Positions 34,098 through 42,959 of a stretch of 64,000 bases of DNA are shown one piece after another. The DNA lies in contig DGRE01000033.1 of NCBI GenBank assembly GCA_002389905.1, positions 1 to 64,000 on the forward strand, in the 5' to 3' direction. Source of the DNA: Hungatella sp. UBA4396 (GTDB lineage Bacteria > Bacillota > Clostridia > Lachnospirales > Lachnospiraceae). The notes below the pieces were generated by a model. The model did no database searches. It saw only the letters and a program-made list of their open reading frames with translations, and was not told the DNA's origin. Position 1 is the stretch's first letter. Each line of letters starts with the position of its first letter. The translations under genes and the position numbers were made by a program.

Positions 34098-34379
34098 TTA
34101 CCTCCTAACAACCTGTTCTTCTCTTTTGAAACATCTGATGAAATGTTTGATCTCTTCATCGGTGACTTTTTGGTTTTCCCGGATTTTGTCTCCCGGAGAA
34201 TGTTTCTCCCATAAAAGGGGTTCTACATGCTTCTTCTTTTTCTTTTTAGGGCAGTCCAGACGTTTGTATTTTCCGTCCACCAGATATATATATTCGCCTT
34301 CTTCTTTTAATATGAAGAAATAGCTGCCTTTATCGTGCCCTGCCGCTGATTTTACCAGGGCTCCCGCTAAAGCCTTCAT
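34098..34379 (-). CDS. KOW-domain RNA-binding protein
   Basis: A 93-residue basic protein between map and infA. The N-terminal half (GALVKSAAGHDKGSYFFIL) matches the KOW/L14e-like fold, in which a short beta barrel binds RNA. A poly-lysine stretch (CPKKKKKKH, near residue 45) follows. Related small proteins are common at this position in Lachnospiraceae, but the exact role is unknown; a ribosome-associated function is likely. It starts 9 bases after the map stop. Confidence 0.85.
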   Translation of the reverse strand: MKALAGALVKSAAGHDKGSYFFILKEEGEYIYLVDGKYKRLDCPKKKKKKHVEPLLWEKHSPGDKIRENQKVTDEEIKHFIRCFKREEQVVRR

Positions 34380-34388
34380 AACCCGGCC

Positions 34389-35153
34389 TCAGTTTTCATC
34401 GGAAACCAGGCTCAGCAGTTCCGGTTCCCCTTCTGTAATCAGCACAGTATTTTCATAGTGGGCAGAAAGGCTTCCGTCCTCCGTTACCACGGTCCAGTCG
34501 TCATCAAGCCACACAACCTCCGGGCTTCCCCCATTGATCATGGGTTCGATGGCAAGGGTCATTCCCGGCCTCAGCTTGATTCCCCGTCTTTTCCTGGCAA
34601 AGTTGGGCACCTCCGGCTCCTCGTGAAGCTGGGAACCGATTCCGTGGCCCACTAAGTCCCGGACCACTCCATAGCCGAATTTTTCTGCATACTTCTGGAT
34701 TGCAGCGGATATATCACCTAAATGATTGCCAGATTTTGCAAATTTAATCCCTTCAAAGAAACATTGTCTTGTCACTTCTATGAGCTGTCCCGCCTCAGGA
34801 GTGATTTCTCCGATTCCATAGGTCCTTGCGGCATCGGAATGATAGCCTTTGTATATTACGCCGGCATCCAGACTCACAATATCGCCTTCCTGTAAAAAAC
34901 GCTTCTTATCCGGTATCCCATGAACCACCTCATCATTGACTGAAACGCAGATGGAGGCAGGATATCCGTTATAATTTAAGAAAGAGGGCGTACAGCCGTA
35001 GCTTCTTATGATCTCTTCTCCCAAATGGTCAATATCCCAAGTTGTCATACCCGGCTTTAAGGCCTTGGAGAGTTCTTCATGGGTTTTACAAAGAATTCTC
35101 CCCGCCTCTCTCATAAGTTCTATCTCTCTTGCAGATTTAATGGTAACTGACAT
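34389..35153 (-). CDS. map: Methionine aminopeptidase, type I
   Basis: It removes the initiator methionine from new proteins. The 254-residue metalloenzyme shows the ligands and substrate segments DAGVIYKGYHSDAART (two Asp), GHGIGSQLHEEPEVPNF (His), LAIEPM (Glu), and the final TVVTEDGSLSAHYENT (Glu). It starts 3 bases after adk and is in the usual secY-adk-map order. Confidence 0.96.
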   Translation of the reverse strand: MSVTIKSAREIELMREAGRILCKTHEELSKALKPGMTTWDIDHLGEEIIRSYGCTPSFLNYNGYPASICVSVNDEVVHGIPDKKRFLQEGDIVSLDAGVIYKGYHSDAARTYGIGEITPEAGQLIEVTRQCFFEGIKFAKSGNHLGDISAAIQKYAEKFGYGVVRDLVGHGIGSQLHEEPEVPNFARKRRGIKLRPGMTLAIEPMINGGSPEVVWLDDDWTVVTEDGSLSAHYENTVLITEGEPELLSLVSDEN

Positions 35154-35156
35154 AAA

Positions 35157-35801
35157 CTATGCTCCTAAAATGCTGATAATATCAGCGAACACTTTATTTA
35201 AATCCTGTGTTCCGTCAACATTTACCAGCACGCCGGTTTTCCCGTAATACTCAATCAAAGGCTTTGTCTGGTCATGGTAAACTGACAGCCGCTTCTTAAC
35301 AGTTTCCGGCTTATCATCATCTCTTAAAATCAGCTCTGCACCGCATACGTCGCATATTCCCGGAACCTTGCTGGGATTGTATACCAGGTGATAGGTAGCG
35401 CCGCAGGAAATGCAGGCACGGCGGCCGGCCATTCTGTTTATGATGTTTTCATCCGCCACATCCACGTCGATGGCAAAGTCAATCTTCTGTCCTCTTTCGG
35501 AAAGCGCTTCCTTCAGGCTTTCTGCCTGGGGAATGGTTCTTGGAAACCCATCCAGCACATATCCGTTTTTGCAGTCTTCATTCTGAATTCGGTCCATCAG
35601 CATGCCGATAGTCAGTCCATCGGGCACCAAAGCTCCCTGATCTATGTATTCCTTAGCCTTCCTGCCCAGCTCTGTTCCTTCTTTTATGTTGGAACGGAAG
35701 ATGTCTCCGGTGGAAACGTGGGGAATTCCATATTGTTCAGCGATCTTCTTTGCCTGAGTACCTTTACCGGCTCCTGGGGCACCTAACATGATAATCTTCA
35801 T
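35157..35801 (-). CDS. adk: Adenylate kinase, zinc-lid form
   Basis: It interconverts ATP + AMP and 2 ADP. The 214-residue protein has the P-loop GAPGAGKGTQ, the AMP-site segment GFPRTIPQAESL, and a four-cysteine lid (CISCGATYH and CDVCG, near residues 130-153) that binds zinc, as in Gram-positive long adenylate kinases. It is separated from secY by a strong hairpin. Confidence 0.97.
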   Translation of the reverse strand: MKIIMLGAPGAGKGTQAKKIAEQYGIPHVSTGDIFRSNIKEGTELGRKAKEYIDQGALVPDGLTIGMLMDRIQNEDCKNGYVLDGFPRTIPQAESLKEALSERGQKIDFAIDVDVADENIINRMAGRRACISCGATYHLVYNPSKVPGICDVCGAELILRDDDKPETVKKRLSVYHDQTKPLIEYYGKTGVLVNVDGTQDLNKVFADIISILGA

Positions 35802-35846
35802 AAACAGTCCCTCCCTTGCATTGGATTAAATCAAATAGCATAAATC

Positions 35847-35879
35847 CCAAGAAAAACACGCATGGCGTGTTTCCCTTGG
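35847..35879 (-). terminator. Hairpin between secY and adk
   Basis: Arms 35847-35861 and 35865-35879 form a 15-bp stem with one or two mismatches and a 3-base loop. The T-run (5 T) lies within the stem, so it may reduce rather than end read-through. Confidence 0.5.
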
Positions 35880-35887
35880 TTTCTCCT

Positions 35888-37210
35888 CTAATCGTTTAAA
35901 AAGCCTTTGTAATAACGTACAAGCATTTGAGATTCAATCGCCTTAATTGTCTCAAGTACAACGCTGACGATAATGATTAAGGATGTACCGCCGAATGAAA
36001 GACGGCTTACATTAAACAGGCCTGATACCATGATGGGGATAACACAGACAATCGTCAAACTGCATGCACCTATAAACACGATATAATTCAAAATAGAATT
36101 GAGATAATCGCTGGTGGGTTTTCCCGGACGAATACCCGGAATAAAACCGCCTGACTTCTTCATGTTATTCGCCACCTCAAGGGGATTAAATGTAATTGAG
36201 GTGTAAAAATAAGCGAACACAATAATAAGAGCCACATAAAGGATCAGACCGATGGAATACGCCGGTCTGTCCGGTTTGAACCAGCTGGAAGAATTAAGCC
36301 CTGTTAAAATGTGGCCTCCAATGCTGCTGTAATCGATCTTATCCCCAAAGAACTGGGAAATCACGACTGGGAACGACATAAGGGAGGAAGCGAAGATAAC
36401 CGGAATAACACCGGCTGTATTCACCTTTAACGGAATGTTGGTGGCCTGTCCGCCTACCATCTTCCGCCCCTGCATCTTTTTGGAATACTGTACAGGAATT
36501 CTTCTTTCACCATCCTGAAGGACGATGACAAATACAATAATGGCTAAAATAACAGCTATGATAATAATGGCTGCTATAGCTGCTACTGCAACCGATTTTC
36601 CTGACATGAACCGGTTGTATAAGGTGGATACGTCAGATGGAAAGCTGGAAATAATATTCACCATCAGCACGATGGAAATACCGTTTCCCACACCTTTTTC
36701 CGTAATCCTCTCACCAATCCACATCAGAAGGGCACTACCAGCCGTCATGGTAACGACAGCAATGATAATGCTTAATGCATTAAATTCTCTTAACAGACCC
36801 TGGCCGCCGAATCCAATTGCCATAGCAACGGACTCGATTAACGCCAGACCTACTGTTACATAACGGGTGTATTCTGCAATCTTCTTTCTTCCGTCTTCAC
36901 CGTCTTTTTGCATTTCCTCCAGCTTAGGGATTGCAATGGTCAAAAGCTGCATGATGATGGAAGATGTGATATAAGGGCTGATGCTTAAGGCAAACACCGA
37001 CATATTGGAAAAGGAGCTTCCGGTCATGGCATTGAAAAATCCCATGGCATCGTTGTTCTGCTGAGCAAAAAACTCTTTGAAAAACTCTGTATTAACTCCT
37101 GGAATCGGCAATTGAGAACCGATTCTGATAACCACCAGCATCATGAAAGTATAGATCAGTTTCATTCTTACTTCCTTGACCTTGAATGCATTACGGAGTG
37201 TTTTAAACAT
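35888..37210 (-). CDS. secY: Protein translocase subunit SecY
   Basis: SecY is the channel of the Sec translocase. The 440-residue protein has ten membrane helices, with family segments RIGSQLPIPGVNT near the N-terminus, SALLMWIGERITEKGVGNGIS near residue 160, and ANNMKKSGGFIPGIRPGK near 355. It starts one base after the rplO stop, so the two genes are tightly coupled. Confidence 0.97.
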   Translation of the reverse strand: MFKTLRNAFKVKEVRMKLIYTFMMLVVIRIGSQLPIPGVNTEFFKEFFAQQNNDAMGFFNAMTGSSFSNMSVFALSISPYITSSIIMQLLTIAIPKLEEMQKDGEDGRKKIAEYTRYVTVGLALIESVAMAIGFGGQGLLREFNALSIIIAVVTMTAGSALLMWIGERITEKGVGNGISIVLMVNIISSFPSDVSTLYNRFMSGKSVAVAAIAAIIIIAVILAIIVFVIVLQDGERRIPVQYSKKMQGRKMVGGQATNIPLKVNTAGVIPVIFASSLMSFPVVISQFFGDKIDYSSIGGHILTGLNSSSWFKPDRPAYSIGLILYVALIIVFAYFYTSITFNPLEVANNMKKSGGFIPGIRPGKPTSDYLNSILNYIVFIGACSLTIVCVIPIMVSGLFNVSRLSFGGTSLIIIVSVVLETIKAIESQMLVRYYKGFLND

Positions 37211-37211
37211 A

Positions 37212-37652
37212 TTAGATCACCTCGCAGGTTCCACCTAAAGCCTCAATTTTGGTTTTTGCGCCTTCACTGAAAGCATCTACCTTTACTACAAGCTTTTTGG
37301 TTAATTCTCCATTTCCAAGGATCTTAACGCCGTCGCGCGGATTCTTAACAATACCGCTCTCTAATAAAGTCTCAACCGTAACAACTGTATCGTTGTCAAA
37401 TACTTCCAAAGCACTTACATTGATTCCGATGATGGTCTTAGAATTTCTATTTGTAAAACCTCTCTTAGGAATACGTCTGTATAAAGGCATCTGACCGCCT
37501 TCAAAGCCTGGTCTTGTAGCACCGGAACGGGCTTTCTGTCCTTTATGGCCTTTGCCTGCAGTCTTGCCGTTTCCTGAACCGTGACCGCGTCCTCTTCTGA
37601 AGTTATCGCTCTGTTTGGAACCTAATGCAGGCTGTAAATTTGATAAATCCAT
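37212..37652 (-). CDS. rplO: 50S ribosomal protein L15
   Basis: L15 (uL15) is a late-assembling large-subunit protein. I use the ATG at 37652 (MDLSNLQPALGS) with AAGGAGG upstream, giving 146 residues; the GTG three codons earlier overlaps the RBS. Conserved parts are RRGRGHGSGNGKTAGKGHKG and RPGFEGGQMPLYRRIPKRGF. It lies between rpmD and secY. Confidence 0.96.
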   Translation of the reverse strand: MDLSNLQPALGSKQSDNFRRGRGHGSGNGKTAGKGHKGQKARSGATRPGFEGGQMPLYRRIPKRGFTNRNSKTIIGINVSALEVFDNDTVVTVETLLESGIVKNPRDGVKILGNGELTKKLVVKVDAFSEGAKTKIEALGGTCEVI

Positions 37653-37678
37653 CCCTTGCACCTCCTTACTGTTTTCTT

Positions 37679-37861
37679 TTAGATCTCTTCCACTTTTACT
37701 AAATGACGCACATTGGCAATCATACCTCTGACTGCACCATTATCCGGCATTTCAACTGTCTTGTTAAGCTTTTTTAAGCCTAATGCTTTAACGGTTGATT
37801 TATGCTTCGGAATTGCACCGATCGGGGATTTCACCAATGTGATTTTTAACTTATCTGCCAT
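37679..37861 (-). CDS. rpmD: 50S ribosomal protein L30
   Basis: L30 (uL30), 60 residues. LKITLVKSPIGAIPKHK leads into TVKALGLKKLNKTVEMPD, followed by RGMIANVRHLVKVEEI, the usual order. It lies 13 bases after rpsE and is the normal short bacterial form. Confidence 0.96.
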   Translation of the reverse strand: MADKLKITLVKSPIGAIPKHKSTVKALGLKKLNKTVEMPDNGAVRGMIANVRHLVKVEEI

Positions 37862-37874
37862 CTTCTTATCCTCC

Positions 37875-38384
37875 TTAGCCTAAAATCTCTTCTACAGATT
37901 TGCCGCGAAGTCTTGCAACTTCTTCAGGAGTTTTTAATTTAGTCAATCCTTCAATAGTAGCCATAACTACATTAGTCTTGTTGTTGGAACCTAAAGACTT
38001 AGAATGGATGTTCTTAATTCCTGCAAGCTCTAAAACCGCACGAGCAGGACCTCCTGCAATAACTCCAGTACCTTCGCTCGCTCTCTTAAGAAGTACGGAC
38101 GCGCTTCCGAACTTACCGATTAAATCATGAGGAATACTGTTGTTCTCATCAACCGGAATGGAAACCATATTCTTAACGGCAGCCTCTTTTCCTTTACGGA
38201 TTGCTTCTGGAACTTCACCAGCTTTGCCAAGACCAGCACCTACGTGGCCATTGCCGTCGCCTACGACTACTAAAGCAGAGAATCTCATGGTGCGTCCGCC
38301 CTTAACGGTCTTGGAAACACGCTTGATGGCAACTACTCTATCGTTTAACTCTGTCTGATTTGCATCAATATTTGTACGTTTCAC
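37875..38384 (-). CDS. rpsE: 30S ribosomal protein S5
   Basis: S5 (uS5) is involved in decoding fidelity and helicase activity of the ribosome. The 169-residue protein has the N-terminal RNA-binding domain (VVAIKRVSKTVKGGRTMRF; GDGNGHVGAGLGKAGEVPEA) and the C-terminal GTGVIAGGPARAVLELAGI. It lies 19 bases after rplR. Confidence 0.97.
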   Translation of the reverse strand: MKRTNIDANQTELNDRVVAIKRVSKTVKGGRTMRFSALVVVGDGNGHVGAGLGKAGEVPEAIRKGKEAAVKNMVSIPVDENNSIPHDLIGKFGSASVLLKRASEGTGVIAGGPARAVLELAGIKNIHSKSLGSNNKTNVVMATIEGLTKLKTPEEVARLRGKSVEEILG

Positions 38385-38403
38385 CTGTGTCTTCTCCTCT
38401 CTA

Positions 38404-38772
38404 CTAGAATTCCAGACCAGCTTCTCTGGCTGCGTCTGCTAATGCCTGAACCTTACCGTGATATATAAAACCGCCTCTGTCAAAGACAACTTCCTTAATT
38501 CCCTTTTCCATTGCTCTCTTTGCAACTACGGTACCTACATATGCTGCAGCATCAACGTCGTTAGTTTTCTCTAATTCTGCATTTACTTCTTTTTCTACTG
38601 TAGAAGCAGAGACTAAAGTCTTACCAACTGTATCGTCAATAATTTGAGCATACATATGATTATTACTTCTAAACACAGCTAAACGTGGTCTTTCTGCAGT
38701 GCCTGCAAAACGGTTACGTAATCTGTTGTGCTTTTTAACGCGAACTTCGCTTCTTGATTTCTTGCTAACCAT
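38404..38772 (-). CDS. rplR: 50S ribosomal protein L18
   Basis: L18 (uL18) binds 5S rRNA. The 122-residue protein has a basic N-terminus (VSKKSRSEVRVKKHNRLR), AGTAERPRLAVFRSNNHMYAQ-type core, and the end KEVVFDRGGFIYHGKVQALA. It lies 17 bases after rplF. Confidence 0.96.
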   Translation of the reverse strand: MVSKKSRSEVRVKKHNRLRNRFAGTAERPRLAVFRSNNHMYAQIIDDTVGKTLVSASTVEKEVNAELEKTNDVDAAAYVGTVVAKRAMEKGIKEVVFDRGGFIYHGKVQALADAAREAGLEF

Positions 38773-38789
38773 CTTTACACTCTCCTTAA

Positions 38790-39332
38790 TTATTTCTTAC
38801 CAGTCTTACCAACTTTACGTCTGATCACTTCGTCAGCATACTTGATTCCCTTGCCCTTATACGGCTCAGGTCTTCTCTTGTCTCTGATTTCAGCAGCGTA
38901 CTGGCCAACTTTTTCTTTATCAATTCCTCTAACGAAGATGATGTTCTGCCCTTCCATGGTGGACTCGATGCCTTCCGGATCTTCCATCTCAACCGGGTGG
39001 GAGTAACCCAGGGAAAGAACAAGCTTCTTGCCCTGCTTCAGGGCTCTGTAACCAACACCGTTGATTTCCAGCTTTTTTTCATAACCGGCTGTTACACCGA
39101 CGATCATGTTGTTTACTAATGTTCTGGTAAGACCATGTAAAGATTTCATTCTCTTTAAATCGTTTGGTCTTGTAACGGAGATATGACCATCTTCTTCTTT
39201 GATTGTCATTTCAGCCGGTAATACTCTTTCAAGAGTACCCTTAGGACCTTTTACAGTCACTTTATTATTTTCTGCGATTGTGACAGTAACTTCTGCCGGA
39301 ACCGCGATAGGCATTCTTCCTATACGTGACAT
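38790..39332 (-). CDS. rplF: 50S ribosomal protein L6
   Basis: L6 (uL6) lies near the GTPase centre. The 180-residue protein has two similar domains, with SRIGRMPIAVPAEVTV at the start, LTRTLVNNMIVGVTAGYEKKL in the middle, and the C-terminal signature PEPYKGKGIKYADEVIRRK. It lies 72 bases after rpsH. Confidence 0.97.
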   Translation of the reverse strand: MSRIGRMPIAVPAEVTVTIAENNKVTVKGPKGTLERVLPAEMTIKEEDGHISVTRPNDLKRMKSLHGLTRTLVNNMIVGVTAGYEKKLEINGVGYRALKQGKKLVLSLGYSHPVEMEDPEGIESTMEGQNIIFVRGIDKEKVGQYAAEIRDKRRPEPYKGKGIKYADEVIRRKVGKTGKK

Positions 39333-39404
39333 GCCGTTTACCTCCTTAAATTTTCGGAGGGAATTTGTGCACTCCCTCTGTTTTCAGACTTTCTGCAGTA
39401 CTAA

Positions 39405-39806
39405 TTACCAAACAAATGCCAATACTTCTCCGCCTACGCCCTGTGCGCGTGCTTCTTTATCAGTGATAACACCCTGATTGGTGGAAATAACAGCTATTCC
39501 TAAACCGCCAAGTACTTTTGGCAGCTCTTCCTTGTTTGCGTATACACGTAAACCAGGTTTGGAAATTCTCTTGATGCCTGTGATGATTTTTTCGTTCTTA
39601 TCTTTACCGTATTTTAAGGTGATCCGGATGGTCTGGAATGCACCGTCTTCTACGAGATCATATTTTTTAATGTAACCCTCTTTTACAAGGATATCAGCAA
39701 TAGCTAATTTCATCTTAGATGAAGGTACATCTACTGTATCATGTTTTGCAGTATTTGCATTACGGATTCTTGTAAGCATATCTGCGATTGGATCGCTCAT
39801 TGTCAT
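39405..39806 (-). CDS. rpsH: 30S ribosomal protein S8
   Basis: S8 (uS8) binds the central domain of 16S rRNA and is the usual repressor of the spc operon. The 133-residue protein starts SDPIADMLTRIRNAN after a short extra MTM and ends ISTNQGVITDKEARAQGVGG and VLAFVW. Both the ATG at 39806 and that at 39800 are possible; spacing to GGAGG favours the first. Confidence 0.96.
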   Translation of the reverse strand: MTMSDPIADMLTRIRNANTAKHDTVDVPSSKMKLAIADILVKEGYIKKYDLVEDGAFQTIRITLKYGKDKNEKIITGIKRISKPGLRVYANKEELPKVLGGLGIAVISTNQGVITDKEARAQGVGGEVLAFVW

Positions 39807-39830
39807 TTTGGAATTGCCTCCTTCCTTATT

Positions 39831-40016
39831 TTACCAGCTTGCTTTTCTAACGCCTGGGATCTGACCCTTGTATGCTAATTCACGGAAGCAGATTCTGCAG
39901 ATTCCGTATTTTCTCAAATAAGCATGTGGACGACCGCAGATTCTGCAGCGGTTGTATTCTCTTGTGGAGAATTTTGCCGGTCTCTGCTGTTTGATCTTCA
40001 TTGAAGTCTTAGCCAT
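39831..40016 (-). CDS. rpsZ: 30S ribosomal protein S14, zinc type
   Basis: S14 (uS14), 61 residues, zinc form. The zinc ligands are in NRCRICGRPH and GICRICFRELA (CxxC pairs). MAKTSMKIKQQRPAKF precedes them. It lies 24 bases before rpsH and 15 after rplE, a normal position. Confidence 0.97.
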   Translation of the reverse strand: MAKTSMKIKQQRPAKFSTREYNRCRICGRPHAYLRKYGICRICFRELAYKGQIPGVRKASW

Positions 40017-40031
40017 GAATAATTCCTCCTA

Positions 40032-40571
40032 CTATTTTGCAAATGGCATATTGAATAATGTCAAAAGTTCACGTGCTTCTTCGTCAGTCTTAGCGGTAGT
40101 AACAAAAATTACGTCCATACCTCTTACCTTGTCAACTTTATCGTACTCAATTTCAGGGAAAATAAGCTGCTCTTTGATGCCGAGAGCAAAGTTTCCTCTG
40201 CCATCAAATGCGTTAGGATTCACACCTCTGAAGTCACGTACACGGGGAAGTGCCAAGTTGATCAGACGATCAGCAAATTCATACATTCTCTCACCGCGAA
40301 GTGTAACTTTACAGCCGATTGCCATACCTTCTCTAAGTTTGAAGTTAGCAATTGATTTTTTAGCCTTGGTAAGAACTGCCTTCTGTCCGGAGATGATTTC
40401 CATATCTCTTACAGCAGAGTCTAAAATTTTGGCATTTTCCTTTGCTTCACCAATACCCATATTGATGATGATCTTCTCCAGCTTAGGTACTTCCATGATG
40501 TTCTTATATCCAAATTTCTTGATCATCGCTTCTGCGATTTCTGTCTGGTATACTTCTTTTAATCTAGCCAA
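40032..40571 (-). CDS. rplE: 50S ribosomal protein L5
   Basis: L5 (uL5) binds 5S rRNA and the P-site tRNA. The 179-residue protein shows VPKLEKIIINMGIGEAKENA, SGQKAVLTKAKKSIANFKLR, and RVRDFRGVNPNAFDGRGN. It lies 21 bases after rplX. Confidence 0.97.
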   Translation of the reverse strand: MARLKEVYQTEIAEAMIKKFGYKNIMEVPKLEKIIINMGIGEAKENAKILDSAVRDMEIISGQKAVLTKAKKSIANFKLREGMAIGCKVTLRGERMYEFADRLINLALPRVRDFRGVNPNAFDGRGNFALGIKEQLIFPEIEYDKVDKVRGMDVIFVTTAKTDEEARELLTLFNMPFAK

Positions 40572-40592
40572 TTTTTATTCCTCCTCTCCGAA

Positions 40593-40898
40593 TTAGTCAA
40601 TTACTTTACCGGTTGACTTGGCAACGCGGACCTTTTTGCCGTCTTTTACTTCAAAGCCCACTCTGGTTGCTTTTCCGTCAACAACGAGCATTACGTTGGA
40701 AATGTCAAGTGCAGCTTCCTTCTGTACGATGCCGCCCTGTGGATTTCCTGCTCCTGGCTTAACATGCTTTGTGATCATATTAACGCCTTCTACTACTACC
40801 TTGCTGTTCTTCGTGTCTACCAGAAGAACCTTGCCCTGTTTATCTTTATCTTTTCCTGCAATGACCTTTACCAGGTCGTCTCTTTTAATTTTATGCAC
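40593..40898 (-). CDS. rplX: 50S ribosomal protein L24
   Basis: L24 (uL24) is an early-assembly protein near the exit tunnel. The 101-residue protein has the KOW motif KVIAGKDKDKQGKVL and KHVKPGAGNPQGGIVQKEA. It starts at a GTG (40896-40898) behind AAGGAGG with 9-base spacing. It lies 14 bases after rplN. Confidence 0.96.
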   Translation of the reverse strand: MHKIKRDDLVKVIAGKDKDKQGKVLLVDTKNSKVVVEGVNMITKHVKPGAGNPQGGIVQKEAALDISNVMLVVDGKATRVGFEVKDGKKVRVAKSTGKVID

Positions 40899-40912
40899 AG
40901 TCCGATACCTCC

Positions 40913-41281
40913 TTATAATACTTCCGGAGCTAAGGAAACAATCTTCATGAAGTGTTTCTCTCTTAACTCTCTGGCAACCGGTCCAAAGATACGAGTTCCT
41001 TTTGGAGTCTTGTCATCTTTGATAATTACGGCAGCATTCTCATCGAACTTGATATAAGAACCGTCTTTGCGTCGTGCGCCTTTAACAGTACGTACCACAA
41101 CGGCTTTTACAACGTCGCCCTTCTTCACAACACCGCCAGGTGTCGCATCTTTTACGGTGGCAACGATAATATCACCAATACTAGCATATCTTCTTGTAGA
41201 TCCGCCCATTACACGGATACAAAGTAATTCTTTTGCACCGGTATTGTCGGCAACCTTTAATCTGGTTTCCTGCTGAATCAT
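40913..41281 (-). CDS. rplN: 50S ribosomal protein L14
   Basis: L14 (uL14) contributes to an intersubunit bridge. The 122-residue protein reads MIQQETRLKVADNTGAKEL at the start, then GDIIVATVKDATPGGVVKKGD, and GTRIFGPVARELREKHFMKI near the end. Confidence 0.97.
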   Translation of the reverse strand: MIQQETRLKVADNTGAKELLCIRVMGGSTRRYASIGDIIVATVKDATPGGVVKKGDVVKAVVVRTVKGARRKDGSYIKFDENAAVIIKDDKTPKGTRIFGPVARELREKHFMKIVSLAPEVL

Positions 41282-41307
41282 GCCTGTTACTCCTTCCTGG
41301 AAATAAA

Positions 41308-41562
41308 TTATTTCGCTCTCTCGATAATCTCAACAAGTCTCCATCTCTTGTCTTTGGACAGCGGTCTTGTTTCCATTACTTTTACTGTGTCGCCCATATT
41401 GCAGTCGTTGTTCTCATCATGAGCTTTTAATTTATACGTTCTTTTTACGATCTTGCCGTATAAAGGATGTTCTACATGGTCTTCAATAGCTACAACGATG
41501 GTCTTATCCATCTTGTTGCTCATAACCTTACCTGTACGGGTTTTTCTAAGATTTCTTTCCAC
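41308..41562 (-). CDS. rpsQ: 30S ribosomal protein S17
   Basis: S17 (uS17), 84 residues with an OB-fold. RKTRTGKVMSNKMDKTIVVA and YGKIVKRTYKLKAHDENN are typical. It follows rpmC after a 95-base gap that contains an 8-bp palindrome (CACACACG/CGTGTGTG, 41615-41632). Confidence 0.97.
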   Translation of the reverse strand: MERNLRKTRTGKVMSNKMDKTIVVAIEDHVEHPLYGKIVKRTYKLKAHDENNDCNMGDTVKVMETRPLSKDKRWRLVEIIERAK

Positions 41563-41657
41563 GTTCGGTATTCTCCTTTCGATGTTCTGGCCCGGACGGC
41601 CCTCTCTATAAGTTCACACACGGTCGTGTGTGTCATGCTTTTATAAAAAACTGCAGC

Positions 41658-41870
41658 TTAAGCCAGTTTAGCCTTCTCAGTTATAACAGTCTGAATTCTG
41701 GCAATGTTCTTGCGAACCTCTTTGATCCGGCTTGTGTTATCAAGCTGGTTGGTTGCGTTCTGGAATCTTAAGTTGAAAAGTTCTTTCTTTGCAGCTACTA
41801 ATTCTTCATTCAGTTCTGCAGCTGATTTTCCTTTTAATTCTTCAACATATTTATTCATTTTCACTGTCAT
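41658..41870 (-). CDS. rpmC: 50S ribosomal protein L29
   Basis: L29 (uL29), 70 residues, two helices. ELKGKSAAELNEELVAAKKE and LFNLRFQNATNQLDNTSRI are the family segments. Its ATG overlaps the rplP stop (ATGA), so it is translationally coupled. Confidence 0.96.
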   Translation of the reverse strand: MTVKMNKYVEELKGKSAAELNEELVAAKKELFNLRFQNATNQLDNTSRIKEVRKNIARIQTVITEKAKLA

Positions 41871-42292
41871 TCACCGCCTTCTAAATCTGCTTTAGCAGCA
41901 ATCTTACACTTGCACGGTAACTTATGCATAGCAAGACGTAAAGCTTCACGTGCTGTTTCTTCAGGTACTCCAGCGATTTCAAATAATACACGGCCTGGCT
42001 TTACTACTGCTACCCAGTATTCCAGGGAGCCTTTACCGGAACCCATACGGGTTTCTGCTGGTTTTGCTGTTACGGGTTTATCCGGGAAAATCTTGATCCA
42101 GACTTTACCGCCACGCTTGATATAACGGGTCATGGCAACACGGGCTGCCTCGATCTGGTTGGATCTGATCCAGCATGGTTCTGTAGAAACCAAACCGAAT
42201 TCACCGTTGCTGATTGTATTGCCTCTTAAAGCCTTACCAGCCATGGATCCACGGAACTGTTTACGACGTTTAACTCTTTTAGGCATTAACAT
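41867..42292 (-). CDS. rplP: 50S ribosomal protein L16
   Basis: L16 (uL16) organises the tRNA binding site of the large subunit. The 141-residue protein begins MLMPKRVKRRKQFRGSMAGK and ends with the Lys/Cys-containing ALRLAMHKLPCKCKI. Its start overlaps the last base of rpsC. Confidence 0.96.
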   Translation of the reverse strand: MLMPKRVKRRKQFRGSMAGKALRGNTISNGEFGLVSTEPCWIRSNQIEAARVAMTRYIKRGGKVWIKIFPDKPVTAKPAETRMGSGKGSLEYWVAVVKPGRVLFEIAGVPEETAREALRLAMHKLPCKCKIAAKADLEGGE

Positions 42293-42948
42293 TATTTATC
42301 GCTCCCTTCCTTGTTTCCTTTAGTTGGAAGAATTTCGCCATTGTAGATCCATACCTTAACGCCAATCTTGCCGAAGGTTGTATCTGCCTCAGCGAAACCA
42401 TAGTCAATATCTGCTCTTAATGTCTGTAACGGAATGGTTCCTTCGCTGTAGAATTCGGTACGAGCCATATCAGCTCCGCCAAGACGGCCTGCAACTGCAG
42501 TCTTGATACCCTTTATACCAGTCTTCATGGAACGTCCCATAGTAGACTTCATAGCACGGCGGAAGGATACACGGTTCTGTAACTGCTGTGCGATGGATTC
42601 AGCTACTAACTGAGCATCTTTGTCAGGTCTCTTGATTTCTTTGATATCAACAAATAACTTTTTATTTGTAAGCTTCTGAACCTCAGTTTTTAACTTCTCG
42701 ATCTCAGCTCCGCCCTTGCCGATAACAACGCCTGGCTTAGCTGTGTGGATAATGATTTTAACACGGTCAGATGCTCTTTCAATTTCGATGCCAGAAATAC
42801 CGGCGCTGTATAATCTCTTCTTAAGAAATTTTCTGATCGCATAATCTTCTACTAAGTTGTCTGCGAAATCAGCTTCAGCATACCATTTTGAGTCCCAGTC
42901 TTTAATAACACCGACTCTTAAGCCGTGTGGATTAACTTTCTGTCCCAT
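42292..42948 (-). CDS. rpsC: 30S ribosomal protein S3
   Basis: S3 (uS3) lines the mRNA entry. The 218-residue protein has the KH domain with HTAKPGVVIGKGGAEIEKL (near residue 75) and the C-terminal ARTEFYSEGTIPLQTLRADI. It lies 11 bases after rplV. Confidence 0.97.
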   Translation of the reverse strand: MGQKVNPHGLRVGVIKDWDSKWYAEADFADNLVEDYAIRKFLKKRLYSAGISGIEIERASDRVKIIIHTAKPGVVIGKGGAEIEKLKTEVQKLTNKKLFVDIKEIKRPDKDAQLVAESIAQQLQNRVSFRRAMKSTMGRSMKTGIKGIKTAVAGRLGGADMARTEFYSEGTIPLQTLRADIDYGFAEADTTFGKIGVKVWIYNGEILPTKGNKEGSDK

Positions 42949-42959
42949 TATTTGCCTCC

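Noticed and set aside
39952..40596. A 214-codon plus-strand ORF over rplE
   Set aside because: It is a shadow of the L5 and S14 genes on the other strand.
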